Source of the DNA: Eleginops maclovinus
Taxonomy: Eukaryota > Chordata > Actinopteri > Perciformes > Eleginopidae
Reading direction: 5' to 3'
Assembly: GCF_036324505.1 (NCBI RefSeq)
Contig: NC_086368.1
Coordinates: 19,829,878-19,893,877, forward strand
DNA: 64,000 nucleotides
Within the stretch, counting starts at the first letter, position 1; every line of letters begins with the position of its first letter. The notes below the pieces were generated by a model. The model saw only the letters and a list, made by a program, of their open reading frames with translations, was not told the origin of the DNA and did no database searches. The translations under genes and the position numbers were made by a program. This document shows, piece after piece, positions 17,757 through 37,233 of this stretch.

Positions 17757-18702
17757 GTAAGTGTTAGTCTGTTATTGGTTCCTCATGTCACTCCATTTCC
17801 TCTCTACTGTAAAGCAGGCAGAACTGGAAATGATCTAATCCACATTGTGTGTCTGTTTACTTAATGCTGGCTTGATGAGGCATGATTGCATAACAGTGTA
17901 TATCTCTAGGAAACCGTTTTAGCATGCACTCTAAAGACGTGGAACATTGCAAACTTGCGGATAAAGTCAAACGTCTTGATGATGCAAACCGGTTTCACTA
18001 ACTGCTATGTCATACAGTAACTGAGAGTCTGTGTGTGTGAGTGTGTGCTCCTGTGTCAACTTTGTGGCTATTACCGTAATCATCTACAGATGTGCATGCA
18101 GGGGATTTTTTTTGTATTCTTTTTCCCTCTCACATGCAGGAGTTTGAATTCCGTGTGCAAAAGCAGTCATCTCAACTTGTGCTTCCCTTCGAACAGTACA
18201 ATGCCATTTATATTCATTTAATTATAATTATTTTAAACTTCATAGAGTGAGGCTTCAGTAAAATGAAGTGTTATGGGCTCCAACTGAAATCACTTTTGTT
18301 CTTAATTACAAAAGCCTACAGTTTGCATAATTTCTTAAAGGCACGCCCAAATAATGTAGAAGTACTGCAGCCCAAGATGGGGGACTTACAAAAGACAAAT
18401 TAAAGACAATTAGGATTCAAAAAACTGAATGGTAACTCAAGTCATAACATTTCAATCCTGACATACAAGGGAATACCTTTATTACATTTCATGACATTTT
18501 TCAGGATAAGTGAACATTTTTACTCGCTGGTGGCACCAGAAATTAAATCAAATGCTTCACCAAGGTTATTTGGATTAATCCTCAGTGATATCTCTGTTCC
18601 AATTTAGATTTAAAATGTAATGGGATGTAAAGAACAATGTATAACAATGGTATAAATGTGTTTATGTTTCTTCCTGTATATGTTTATTTGCAATCTGATC
18701 AG

Positions 18703-20548
18703 CTGTCTCCATGGCTCTCCTGTGCTGTGCCATGTTGGTGCTACCGTGTGTTCTTAACATTGCCTCAGCCACTGTTGAAGTTCACATGGACTACGGTGGT
18801 GTTCCTCTGGATTAATCGGCTGCTAGGAGAGCCAAGTGTAATAAGCCTGCAGGGACGACTGGACTCAGCCTGGTTAAGAGCCAACAACCCCCAGTCTTGC
18901 CCTCAACAGTGTGACTGCCCCCTCCAGTGGCCAACAGCGCTCTACTGTGACCACAGAGGCCTGGCAGACACCCCTGACCACCTGCCGGACAGAACTCAAT
19001 ACTTGTTCCTACAGGTAAAACAAACACTTGGCTTGTGTTGTCCTTACAATGGGCTCTTACAATCACTAACCCTCAGGGGTTTTCCATTTCCTGTTCATAT
19101 TGTAAACTTCCACAGCGGCTGACCAACACTGCACGATACCGTATATGTTTTATTTTAACATCAAAGTCCTTTTCATCCTTTCCAGGGTAACAACATCTCG
19201 TCCCTTTCGTCCTCTTTTCTGGCCAATGTTACTGATTTACGCTGGCTCATCATGGATCACAACCAGCTGCAGAGCGACAAGCTGGATCAGATAGGACTGC
19301 AGAGCCAGACCCAGCTGTGTTACCTTTTTGCCAACCACAACCACCTGAGATCAGTACCCAGCGCTCTACCAGCTGGACTCAAGCAGCTGCGACTGGCCCA
19401 CAACCAAATTAACAGCATCAGTCCTGGTGCGTTCAAGAACCTGCACAACCTGACACTGCTGCTGCTGCAAGGAAACAAACTGCAAACCATCATAGAGGGA
19501 GACTTTAAAGGTAATGTAGTTTCCTTTCTTTATGCAGGCAGAAAAGAGGAAAGGTTATACAAGCAACACTGTAGACAAACATGAAATGGAATGTCCAAAT
19601 TCAGAAATCAGAATCAAGTATTAAACTAAACCATGTAATGTAACACTGAATAATACTGGCATTTACCATTTGAAATGTTTACAATTTCTTCTCTCTGTCA
19701 TTCAAATGAGTCATTAGTGATTTATGTGATTGTGTGTTTTTCCCCTCTCCATGCAGGTCTGGTCAGTCTGAACCTGCTGGACCTCAGTAGTAATTTATTC
19801 CCCGCTGTCCCCGGACATTTATCCCCTTCTGTTGAGCAGCTCTATCTGTCCAGTAACACTCTCTCTGCACTGAATAAAGACAGTTTTGTGGGATTTTTCA
19901 ACCTCAAGTACCTTCGTCTGAGTAACTGTAGTCTGCATAGCGACATCATCCACCAGAAGGTCTTCAATTTCTCCAGCTTGGTGGAACTCGACCTCTCTTA
20001 CAACAAACTAAAAACGATTCCCACAGTCCCCACCACTCTGAGGTACCTCTACCTGGAGGCCAATGAAATACAAGGTGAGGTGCATACATACAAAAGAAAA
20101 AAAGCAAATACACTCAAAAATGCAATCACCTTTCAAAATGTTATTGTAACAATGTCACTGACTTCACATCTGTGAAATGTCCCACAGGTGTAAACACATT
20201 CCTACATTTTACCATTCGAAAAAGCACTCACATCTTGGGAAAGTGAAGTAAAGTATAACTGAGTTATGTGGCTGACCACCTGTGGAGGTATAACACCGAA
20301 ACCATGCTTTGAGGGAGAAGGAAGAATGTGGAAAACGTGACCCGCACAGCCGCAGCCACTTCAACACAGCAAGAAGAAGATGGAGGAGGGTCGAGGAAAG
20401 ATTGGGTGGTTATATGTGGGGAAAGTAGGTTAGCAAAGAAGAGAGGAGAGTGGTATGAAAACATCTGTGATGGATTCACATGGAAGAGTGCCAGACGAGC
20501 CAGAAGCACATGCTGTTCCCCTCTTCATCGTCTCCTCTTTCCTACCCT

Positions 20549-20598
<50 letters not shown>

Positions 20599-21397
20599 CT
20601 CTCTCTCGCTCTCTCTCGCTCTCTCTGTCTGCTCCCCATCAATTGCTTTTTTCTGGCCAATAGGACTCTAATAACGTCTTTTAGCCACATTGGCCTGCAA
20701 AACTGTCCTGAAGCAATGACCTGGCATGCGTGAAGTGAAATTGTTCTAGGCTTGTCAAGTTTCAGACAGCCGGGGCTGTGTACTTATGGGACATTCAGAC
20801 GGCAAAACACTTTCATAAAAACACACCTCACCGTCTAGCTAGCCGCGAGACAGCTACTGAGTTTGTTGTCTGCCAAATCTTTCAGCCTGAGCCCTGAGGG
20901 TGGCTCTACAACTGAAATTAAGTGAGAAAGCAGAGGAAGGCATTGTGGTTTCCTCATCCTCCGTTTTCACTGCGGCACCTGCTAGACTTTCAAAAAAATG
21001 CAGACTCTACGAGAAGCAGACTGATAGACCTTCTACGATAAGGCTCACAGGATTGAAGTGCTTCGTCTGTATAAGCTATGATGAACACATATGATGTAAA
21101 ATCCCAACTCTCTTGACTGATTTACTATGTGCAGAGCTTTGATGAGCATTTGGCTGTAACTTTGGTGAATAATGAGTCTCTAATAATAACATATGGTCTT
21201 TATATGTTTATAAATTCCTGTCTGTTTTCTGTCTTTTCATAACAGAGTTCAACGTGACCAGTTTCTGCAGAGAGGTGGGACCTCTCTCCTACTCCAGGAT
21301 AAAGATCCTACGATTGGATGGAAACAAAATCTCCCACCAACAGCTGCCATCTGACTGGGTTTTCTGCCTGCGAGTGCTTGAAAGTATTTACATTTGA
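18703..21397 (+). CDS. Lumican-like class II SLRP with a reading-frame break near the N-terminus
   Basis: Exons: 18703-19014, 19186-19510, 19757-20074 and 21246-21397, all GT-AG. The LRR frame runs through them: cap CPQQCDCPLQWPTALYC (CX3CXCX9C), about ten LRRs, and C-terminal cap FCREVGPLSYSRIK...LRLDGN...CLRVLESIYI. The GPLSYS(K/R)IK text is the lumican signature, so this is closest to lumican although it sits between fmod and prelp. The expected start (ATG at 18711, eight bases after the acceptor) gives a good signal peptide (MALLCCAMLVLPCVLNIASA) plus an acidic Tyr segment, but in another frame, which stops at TAA 18813-18815. One base too many lies between the two frames. This could be a sequencing or assembly indel, an undetected splice choice, or an early null allele. 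The LRR frame itself is undamaged. Introns at YLFLQ|GNN and DFK|GLVSL are absent from mammalian class II genes. Intron 3 carries a CT repeat. Confidence 0.85.
20551..20626. repeat. (CT)n microsatellite with CG interruptions
   Basis: CT dinucleotide tract with three TCGCTC interruptions in its 3' half, inside the last intron of the lumican-like gene. Confidence 0.96.
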
Positions 21398-27108
<5,711 letters not shown>

Positions 27109-27228
27109 GTAGACAAGAAAGTGGGTGAGGCCCACAGTAATGAGTTATGTAGACGAGAAAGTGGGTGAGGCCCACAGTAATGAGTTATGTAGACGAGAAA
27201 GTGGGTGAGGCCCACAGCAATAAGTTAT
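27109..27228. repeat. Minisatellite: three tandem copies of a 40-bp unit
   Basis: The unit begins GTAGACRAGAAAGTGGGTGA and ends AATGAGTTAT. Copies start at 27109, 27149 and 27189; copies 1 and 2 differ at one base, and copy 3 has two further changes. Each unit contains a small inverted repeat GTGGG...CCCAC. Confidence 0.95.
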
Positions 27229-27383
27229 GTTTGCGCAGTGTGTACAGAATGCTGTTTCATCTTGTTGCAGAAGTGCAACACATACTGTTAGACCGTTATC
27301 TGTGAAGTTGTCAGGAGCATATTAATAATCCTCTGAGAACATTTCTGGCTGAAGTTCATTTGCGTCTCCTTTAAACCAACAGT

Positions 27384-27653
27384 TCAATCATCCAAATTGC
27401 TGGGTAGATGACGGAAAAGCCCATTCTTGGACGGTTCTCCGATTATTATACAGACCAAGTAATTTTGGTCCGGAGCCTGAGCCTGCCTAGCTCTCTCCAT
27501 CAGTTTGGAAAACATCTGCTGCAGTACGTAATAGAAATAAGGGTCTCTGTTTAAAGATTTCCTGCAAAACAAGCAAGTCCTTTCCCGTATGAATCCCTCT
27601 TCTTGAGTAAAGAGGTTGAAATTAGCCCTGAAAAACAAAGCAGTAACATCCAA
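27384..27653 (-). CDS. Unidentified exon-like ORF (uncertain)
   Basis: An open frame of up to 89 codons on the minus strand. Just inside its 5' end lies a good acceptor (GCTTTGTTTTTCAG at about 27626), after which about 80 codons remain to a stop at 27384. The text is protein-like: aromatic-rich (DPYFYYVLQQMFSKLMERA), with CLFCRK before it and IIIGEPSKNG after it, unlike the low-complexity shadow ORFs nearby. I do not recognise a family; a weak likeness to DENN-type segments is not good enough to name. It could be a terminal exon of a gene whose other exons lie at higher coordinates, a decayed gene or retroelement remnant, or chance. No partner exon was found. Confidence 0.25.
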   Translation of the reverse strand: MDVTALFFRANFNLFTQEEGFIRERTCLFCRKSLNRDPYFYYVLQQMFSKLMERARQAQAPDQNYLVCIIIGEPSKNGLFRHLPSNLDD

Positions 27654-27740
27654 CCATCTCTGTACAGCTTACAGAATGCATGTGACTCTTTTTACATGCA
27701 AAACCCAAACTCTTTATTTGCAAATGTTAGCTAAGCTGTA

Positions 27741-27807
27741 ATAAACTAAAAAACACAATACATAAATGCATATCAGGTATGCGTTTATGTATTGTGTTTT
27801 TGGTTTA
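27741..27807. repeat. Strong hairpin (near-perfect inverted repeat, about 31-bp arms)
   Basis: Arms 27741-27773 and about 27777-27807 are reverse complements. The inner 24 bp have one difference, which in RNA of the plus strand would be a G-U or A-C pair depending on strand. The loop is only about 4-6 nt. It could be a microRNA-like precursor, a very short palindromic element, or a cruciform-prone site. Confidence 0.7.
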
Positions 27808-29362
<1,555 letters not shown>

Positions 29363-29906
29363 GGCACACTGTCTCTACACTAAACGACTCTGGCTTGACC
29401 TATGTAATCAGAGTTAACTGATGCTGGAAGAAGAAAAAAAAGCCTCCTCCATATTCAACAGACAAAAAAGAGATGCTGTGGATTCAACGAAGAGATGCTG
29501 CTTATAAAAACCACATGGCTTGGTCTGAGTGCGGTCCTCTCAACAATAGCAGGGTGGGTGGGAGACAGAGGGGAGATGTGAACTGTGTGGGGCTTTCTCC
29601 TAAAAGAGGAGCAGTGTTCACAACATTTCTCAAAGACTTCTGATATAGAGACTCGTACAAACAAAAATGCAAACATCCACATGAACCCTTGTCTATGTGA
29701 AACAAACATGCTCAGTCTGCTACAACACAAAAATAATCACACACTGTGACACAGCTCAGACACATGAAAGAGCCCCGCGGTCTTCCTGAAGGAATTAAGA
29801 TTAAACCCCACTGGCTCTGAAACGAGCAGAGGGGGAGAAAGAACCACTGTGACCTTCAGAGGGAAAAAAGCCAGGAAACAAAAACCAACAGGCGGACTTG
29901 TCCACC

Positions 29907-29910
<4 letters not shown>

Positions 29911-29969
<59 letters not shown>

Positions 29970-29984
29970 CGAGAGAGAGAGAGG
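29911..29984. repeat. (GA)n microsatellite, purine tract
   Basis: GA repeat with a few GGA/GCGA interruptions. The purine-only strand continues with interruptions to about 30050. Confidence 0.96.
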
Positions 29985-30204
29985 GAGGGAGGGGAGGGTT
30001 AGGGACAGAGAGAAACAGAGGAAGAGGGAGAGAGAAGCAGAGAAGAAAAGGCACAAAACTTGTGATTTGACAAAGAGGGCAGGTACCAGAGGCAGGTGAG
30101 TAATTGTATTTGTTGTTTCCAAGTAGGGCTGCTTTAGATCGGACATAATTAATAAGATGAGTATGCAGGCAGAAGTGTGTTTGGTTTGAAACAGAGAGAG
30201 AGTT

Positions 30205-30207
<3 letters not shown>

Positions 30208-30243
<36 letters not shown>

Positions 30244-30256
30244 TGGGTGTGTGTGT
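30208..30256. repeat. (GT)n microsatellite, imperfect
   Basis: GT repeat with GGGT interruptions near its 3' end. About 110 bp upstream (GGCAG|GTGAGT at about 30095) is a donor-like site that could end a 5'UTR exon of prelp, but this was not confirmed. Confidence 0.93.
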
Positions 30257-33200
30257 TTCTGGACCTAGGAGGAAATCCTGGCAAAGGCACAGCTGAAGCA
30301 TGCTGGTGTGTTTCTATAGAAACGCTATGCCATACAAAGTGGTACTCTGTCCTGCAGGGAGCCACCGCACACTTCGACTCTATTTCTGATTTTCTCCTCT
30401 CCTATGCATTCACCTTGATTTCAGCTTTTTCCATCAGAGTGAAGACAGCTGCTGCAGGAAAGTTAGAGTTATAAAAGAGGGAAGAGGGTTACGAAATAAC
30501 ACTGTTGCTTACTTTGGCTGGTGGAGAGGACCCCTGATTTTTGTCTTATACTATTTAGGCAGCAAAGCGTAATTTAAAGCGTTTTGTTATTTTCTTCCTG
30601 GGCTGGCCAAAATAAAACTGAATAGAAATATTTTGGAAATGTGGGATGGAAAAAAATCCTCAGGCATGTTGAATATTTCTCCTTGTCTGTGTTGAATCAT
30701 TGTGTTGTCAGATGGCTCAACTTTCATAAATCTTTCTTTGAGAAGGTGAAGAATGTAAAAGGGAAACAACCGCTAATCTCGGAGGATTTGGCTGATATTC
30801 AACACAAAGAAATAGGAATGACAGCAGCCAGGCAGGCAGAACGAACAGAAGTCTGAAGTTGGATTTTCTAAGTTTTTTTCCACTCTAAAATTATTTTAAA
30901 TGATGTTAATTAACAGATGAAATCATGTTTTGTCAGTGCACCTTTTAACTCATTCACCACAAACCGACTGTCACACCTTTTATGTAAACATTGGCATAGC
31001 CACTGCAGGACTGCCACACCCACATGAGATGATTCTTTTGGCAACATTTTGATACAAATGCTCTGCATCTGCGACTGCCTGGGGTCACAACAGGAGGACA
31101 TATTTTTCTGTTAACATCCGTCTGTAAGTTCAGATAAACTTTCCTGCCCTTAAAGAAGTTTTAGATACATTGAGGAGAGTAAGCAGTGTCAGAAGATCAG
31201 TCTTTGTTATTTGGACAGTTTTATATTTAAGTTTATAGCTTATCCAATATCTGAGTCAGATCTCTGGATTCAGCTGACGTGGCTCTTGTTTTTTTATTGG
31301 TCTCACTAAACAATGAGCGTTTTCAGATCAGGAATGACAGTTCTGCCAACAGAAGAAAAATAATCATTGGAAAAGGGTCTTTATCCAGAACTGTGTGGAA
31401 ACAAAGAGCTTTGTCTTGCAGCCGCTGGAGAAAGATGATTATGTTGCTGGTTTTTTTATCTCCTGATGGTCATCTCAAGAGGAGATTAGCACTAGAGCAC
31501 TTGTTTATGGGGCTAAATGTAATGCAAAACTCTAATTCTGTAATTCAAAATATACTATTGTTCTGTTACTAATAATGGTATTAATATATTGGTCTGAGAT
31601 GTTGATGAGATGAGGCAAATTAAGAAATGTTCAATTATATGTTCATTTTGAGTGATGGTTAGTCTTAATGTTAGTTGAATTGGAAGTCATATATTGGATG
31701 CTGAATTGTACAGAAGAATTGAAACGCATTGTTGAACGTGGAAACAGAGAAAACATTCCTACCAATCGTTCCATTTAGCAGCTGCTCTGGAGCATTTGAT
31801 CATGACACATGATAATCAGCAAATAGCGATTGGTAATTTATCAACAGTGTAATTCTGTCTGTGACAGCTGTTTGTACAAATGTAAATATGTGATCCTGCA
31901 TTTCCATAACATTTGGATTAACATCATCTGCTGCACAGCTGTTATATAATAGAGGCTCAAGGACACAGAGGAGGATCCAAAAAAATTCACAAATCTTTGT
32001 AGGTTTTAAAGTAAAATTGAAAATATCCAATAATGATTTGTTGTTAGGGATTCATTCATTGAGGTTATCTGTAATTGTATCAATTTAGGATGAGCTCTTA
32101 CCAGCTATGTAGTTGTCATACTGATCAGATTTGTTTATGGAGATTGACAAATTACTGAGTAAACCATCTCTGAGTTTGAGTCTTTATTTTGCAAGACTAC
32201 TGATCCTGATGACAGCAGGGAAGGAGAGCTGGTTCTGGTTTTGAACGAGGGGCTGAGAGGCTCTGCTTGGCTGAGAGGGCTCTGACCCTCCTTTCTGCCC
32301 TGTGATTCATAATATGATGTCTATCTAATGGCCGGAGGCTTGCCGAACTAGAGCAAAATCATTTGAAACTGATGGGGCATTTGTTCCGAGACAATGTGTA
32401 TGTAGACAGCTGTGTCCTGATTATTTACAGCAGGCCAATCCTGATTAAGAACAATGCACAGTGTAAAGAAACAAATGTGTATGAATTTTGAGGCATTTCA
32501 AACCAGAGGATTAAGAGCATATTGCCTGCTTCTAAGGATGAATTTATTTCCACTGAAGGTTACGTATTTGTGATTCGGAGTCAAACATCTCTAAGAGTGT
32601 CATTATCTCGTCCTGAGGATACATAGTAAACACAGAAGTATGATCATTTAACCAAGTCATTAAACACCTACAGACTGTGTGTCTTATATGTGTCTTGAAT
32701 GATTCTGTCCAAATACACGAATACAGAATCGAAACAAATACATTAAGTCCTTTTTTCAAAACAAATACATGTCAGCTCTTAACCTATGCGTGTACATCAG
32801 CTTGCAACACTTTAGTAAAATGTACAAGATAAGCATTGCCTCCATCAGAGTCTCGTTGGGATTTAGCATAGTTTCCTTTGGACCTCTCTTGGGTCAAACA
32901 GCAGTGACCTACCAGACCTGAAGTTTTCTCTTCCGGAAAAGTGCTGACAATAGAGCCTTTATCCCAAAACCTTTTCCACTCCTCTCCCTCATAAGCACTA
33001 ATTTCCTGTCCCAGTATTTGCCCCTCCTCCTCTTGCATTTAATCAGATTTAAAAATCACTGCCTACTTTCTTGTTTACTCTCTTTCACTTGTATTTTCAA
33101 GCCACAAATCCTCATCCACACATGTATTTAAACTGGAATTACATATCGTTGTGACTTTGACATTATGACAACCACCAATGATTCACATACTTTTTTACTC

Positions 33201-33896
33201 AGGAGGACACTAGATTGTAGAAGATTGTATGAAAACAACAAGAATATTCTCTTGTATACAAAGACACAGTAGTAAGGAATAATGAAATTTCCTCCTCGGT
33301 AAGAGTTTTTAAAAGGTGCAGTAATTCAGTCAGCAGACTGCTGATCATATTGATTCACAGTACAACAGGCTTACGCTCAGAGTCATGGCTAAGATCCAAA
33401 GGAAACCTGCTTTATGTAACCTGTTTTTGGTCTAGATACTTGGCCGGCTCACTACTGAAAAATATCTCAACTCAGGCTGAACAAAAATCAGTTGGACTTG
33501 GGAATGTGTTCCTTTCAACTTGCGGCTAAAAAATATTTTAGAATAGGATCTCTCAAAAGACAAACACAAAGACTTTCCTGACTACGTTTTTTAGTGTAAT
33601 CAGAGATCTGCACTGAGCCTCTAAATCCCCGCTAATCAATGAAGCAGAGTTTGTGCCCTCAGAGGCAGCACTTTAACAGAGCTGGCACACAGAGCAATAA
33701 ATACCAAAAGGAGCAATGAACATGATGTTAACTTTCTGTGTGGGTGGGATGAACTGACCGTATTGGCAAACCAACAAAACCAAAATTACAGCTTTTTTAT
33801 GTTGGCGAGAGGTTGCTTTCTATCCCTCTCAACCCATGTCACAGTACATAAAGTTGAGTATACAAATCAACCATCTTTTTTTGTGTTCTTTCACAG
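30257..33896. other. Upstream region of prelp
   Basis: About 3.6 kb without a supportable coding exon. It probably contains the promoter and/or first intron of prelp, since the prelp coding sequence begins directly after a splice acceptor. Confidence 0.4.
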
Positions 33897-33900
33897 GACG

Positions 33901-36900
33901 ATGAAGGCCGGCGTGGGACTCTTCTCTGCATTGGCTCTGTTCCTCCTGATGGGGGCAGTGTTAACCCAGAAACCTCGGCCAAAGAAGCCCACCAGGCGCC
34001 CAACCACCAGGAGGCCTTCTGTCCCCCAGCCTGCTGAACCAGCGCAGCCAGAGCCCATGGAGCCTACTGATTTCCCCCCTGTCATCCTGGGCCCACCCTC
34101 CATGTACACCGACTGCCCCAGAGAATGCTCATGCACCCCGAGCTATCCTAATGCTCTCAACTGTGAGAACCGCAACATCCGCACGATCCCTGTCATCCCA
34201 TCTAGAACCCACTATCTGTACCTGCAGAACAACTACATCTCAGAAGTGACAGCAGAATCGTTCATCAACGCCTCGGATATCCGCTGGATCAACCTGGCGA
34301 ATAACCGCATTCATCGAATAGACAAAAATGTCAGAAGTTTCCTCGATTTAACAATTTATTAATTTCAAAACTACAAGAAACCATCTTAAAATGTGATCTG
34401 TATCTATCTCCATTAAAGGTGTTTCAGAAGGTCCCAGCACTGCTCTACCTCTATGCACAGCGTAACAACCTGAAAGAGGTCCCTGCTGGTCTCCCTGCAA
34501 GCCTCGAACAACTCCGGCTCGGTAGGAATCGTATTTCTAAGATCCCTGCAGGCTCTTTCAGCCGCATGGGAAACCTGACTCTGCTTGACCTGTACCACAA
34601 CCAGGTAAAACAAACTTTAATAATAATTTTAATACCAGTTTACTGCACTCTGTTTAGGTGTGAGCAGGGTCAACAATGTGTTTGCATTTCTGAAGCAAAC
34701 GTGAATGAGTTCTTCTCTTTCAGCTGAGTGACAGTGATATGGGAAAGACTACATTTAAGGACCTGAAGAGCCTCATGCAGCTTAATCTGGCTAACAACAT
34801 CCTGAAAAAGATGCCAGCTGGCATACCTAATGGCCTCATACAGCTTTTCCTGGACAGGAACCGCATAGATGATGTGCCAAAGCAAGTATACAGTGCACAC
34901 GATGTCACATGAACACACCTGCATACACATAATGGATTAATGAACACCGGTTGGATGTCTTACATTGTTTTTTCTCATTGCTGTTTAGGGATTACTTTGA
35001 TGGCTTCACCCACCTGGCATTTGTGAGGCTGAACTACAACCAGCTGAGTGATAAAGGACTTCCCAAGACTGTGTTCAACATAACCACCCTGCTGGACCTG
35101 CAACTGTCCCACAACCAGCTCGCTTCTGTTCCTCTCTTCAACGGGCACCTGGAGCATCTGCACCTCGACCACAACAGCATCGAGAGTAAGTTTTTTTGCA
35201 GCAGCAATGTTGAAGATTTGTAAGAGGTAGCAGAAATGTGTTTTTGTTATACTGTCTATTTGATCATTCATGGCAACAACACTCATCTTTAGTAGACCTA
35301 AAGTGTACTTTCAGCCGCACTGATCAATCTTTTTATAGGGCTAACACTAACACTTAAACTTGTTGTAATTTAGCTCATTGTTTTAGTTTAAAGCTTTCAC
35401 CCTAATATTTCATCATCATTTCAAGGGGCATCAGGTAGCTGTTTTTAGTCGGACAGGATAAATGGTACCCAATGTGGCACTAAACAGCTGACAAAGTCTT
35501 GCTGTTGATAACAGAATAGCAATTATCACCCAAAGAGCCACATTTTTTTTTTAATTTGGTGGAAAAAAACCAGCTCCTGAAATAATATTAAATATTTTTC
35601 ATGTCTCCAAAAACCCAATCCAAAATGAATGCTAGTGCAATTGTTCGGCCTGCTCTGATGTGTCCCCATGATGTGTAAATAGCAGGATAGTCAATAGCAG
35701 CAATAGTTGTTGTTGCTACACATAATCTATTTTACTCCATGACTAAGATAAGCCAATGACAAGAAGACACTAATGATTTTGAACACTAACTGTGATGAGG
35801 CTGGATTGGCTTAATTTCAATATGACAGAGACTAAGACTAAAATCGCAAAGAACAATATTAGGAAAGATAACAATTTTGAAACTTTTCATCAACCTTTTT
35901 ATTCTGAGTTTTTGTCAACTAAATGAATCATAAAAAATGACAAAATGTTATTAAAATTCAATCTAAAATGATCCGAAATTCAAACAGGTAAAGTAGGCAG
36001 CAATTTCAATAACATTGAGATGATGATATGTGGATATTCTGTTTACAGAATGCTCAAGTGGCCAATAGGCAGCTTGATTTTGGCTTTTCAAATGCATTTC
36101 TATTCAATTGCACTGACACATGAAGAAATAATGTTTTGCTTACCTGGCATTAATAAAAGTTTATCAGGGGATAATCCGTTTCTGTCAAAGTATTTGAGTT
36201 TTTCTGTCTCCCGGTGGCCCAAAAAAGATATATAATGCAGCTTTTACCTTATATTAATCTAATCCTAATGTATGTATTTATTCATCTCTGACCTTGCCTG
36301 GAGTTTAATCAGTATAAAGTCTGTTGAAACATGATGATGGTTGATCCTAATGTTTAAGGTAAGATGGACACCAAAACCAAGATCAAATGTTTAAACAAAA
36401 TCTGTAATTCTGCTACTTTTAAATGTTGGCACTGGTTTAAGTTTATACTCCTATTTTACTAAGGAATCTTCTTTTTCAGGGCAGTCTCTATAGAGTATTT
36501 CCCTGTTCAGAGCAAAACTAAACAAGTTTTTTGCCACAAAGCTTTGCCTCAGGCTTGCAGCGTCAATAAAAGGTTTTCGACTTTTCCGAAGTAAATCTTA
36601 ATGTGAGGCGTTTCCTCAATAAATGCCTTTAGGTAATTTCTCCCTTTTCTCTTGTCTGTAAGTCATTCATCCTTATTTGCTTTATTAGTGCTATAATACA
36701 TGACATATTTGTTTTGCTTTAGTGATTTACCTTTTTTTATTTATGTATGTATTCTGTTGTTCCCTGGTTTTAAAGCCATTTGGACTTTTAAAAGTGTTGT
36801 ATAAATTGGCACGATTAGAAAGTGAAATCCTTATATTTATTTAGCATTTTCATTGTTTTTGCTACAGGAAATATTTAGTGACTAGAAATTAATGATTGTG

Positions 36901-37233
36901 TTTTCCGGCAGGCATCAATGGCACACAGATCTGTCCATACAGTCTGGAGGCCGACCCAAACGATCACAGCCTGGTGCCACGACTAAGGTACGTCACAACT
37001 TGGCATTAAGCAAAAAAGAACATTTTACCAGTGGCACCCTTTGAAAGGAAGTATCTAGGAACCACATAATGATGTCAGGAAATAGGAGTTTTAAAAAGCG
37101 TTTGTCACTGTGGCATGTTAATCACCTGTTGTTTTGTGTCAGGTACCTGCGATTGGATGGAAATCACCTGAGCCCCCCCATCCCTCTGGATGTCATCATG
37201 TGCTTCAGACACCTCCACTCTATTGTCATTTAG
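33901..37233 (+). CDS. prelp: PRELP (prolargin), class II SLRP
   Basis: This secreted matrix protein anchors basement membranes to collagen through a basic N-terminus. Coding exons: 33901-34329, 34419-34604, 34724-34881, 34989-35185, 36912-36987 and 37143-37233, giving 378 residues in frame (human 382). The ATG stands four bases after the acceptor TTTCACAG. Residues 1-20 are a signal peptide, followed by a Pro/Arg/Lys-rich heparin-binding stretch (KPRPKKPTRRPTTRRPS). This is the PRELP hallmark that separates it from keratocan. Then come the cap CPRECSCTPSYPNALNC, LRRs (LYLQNNYI, LDLYHNQL, LQLSHNQL) and the C-terminal cap ending CFRHLHSIVI. Intron 3 appears to use a GC donor (CCAAA|GCAAGT), the only choice that keeps frame. 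The LRR region is cut by extra introns relative to mammals. A polyadenylation signal AATAAA lies at 37688-37693. Confidence 0.95.
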
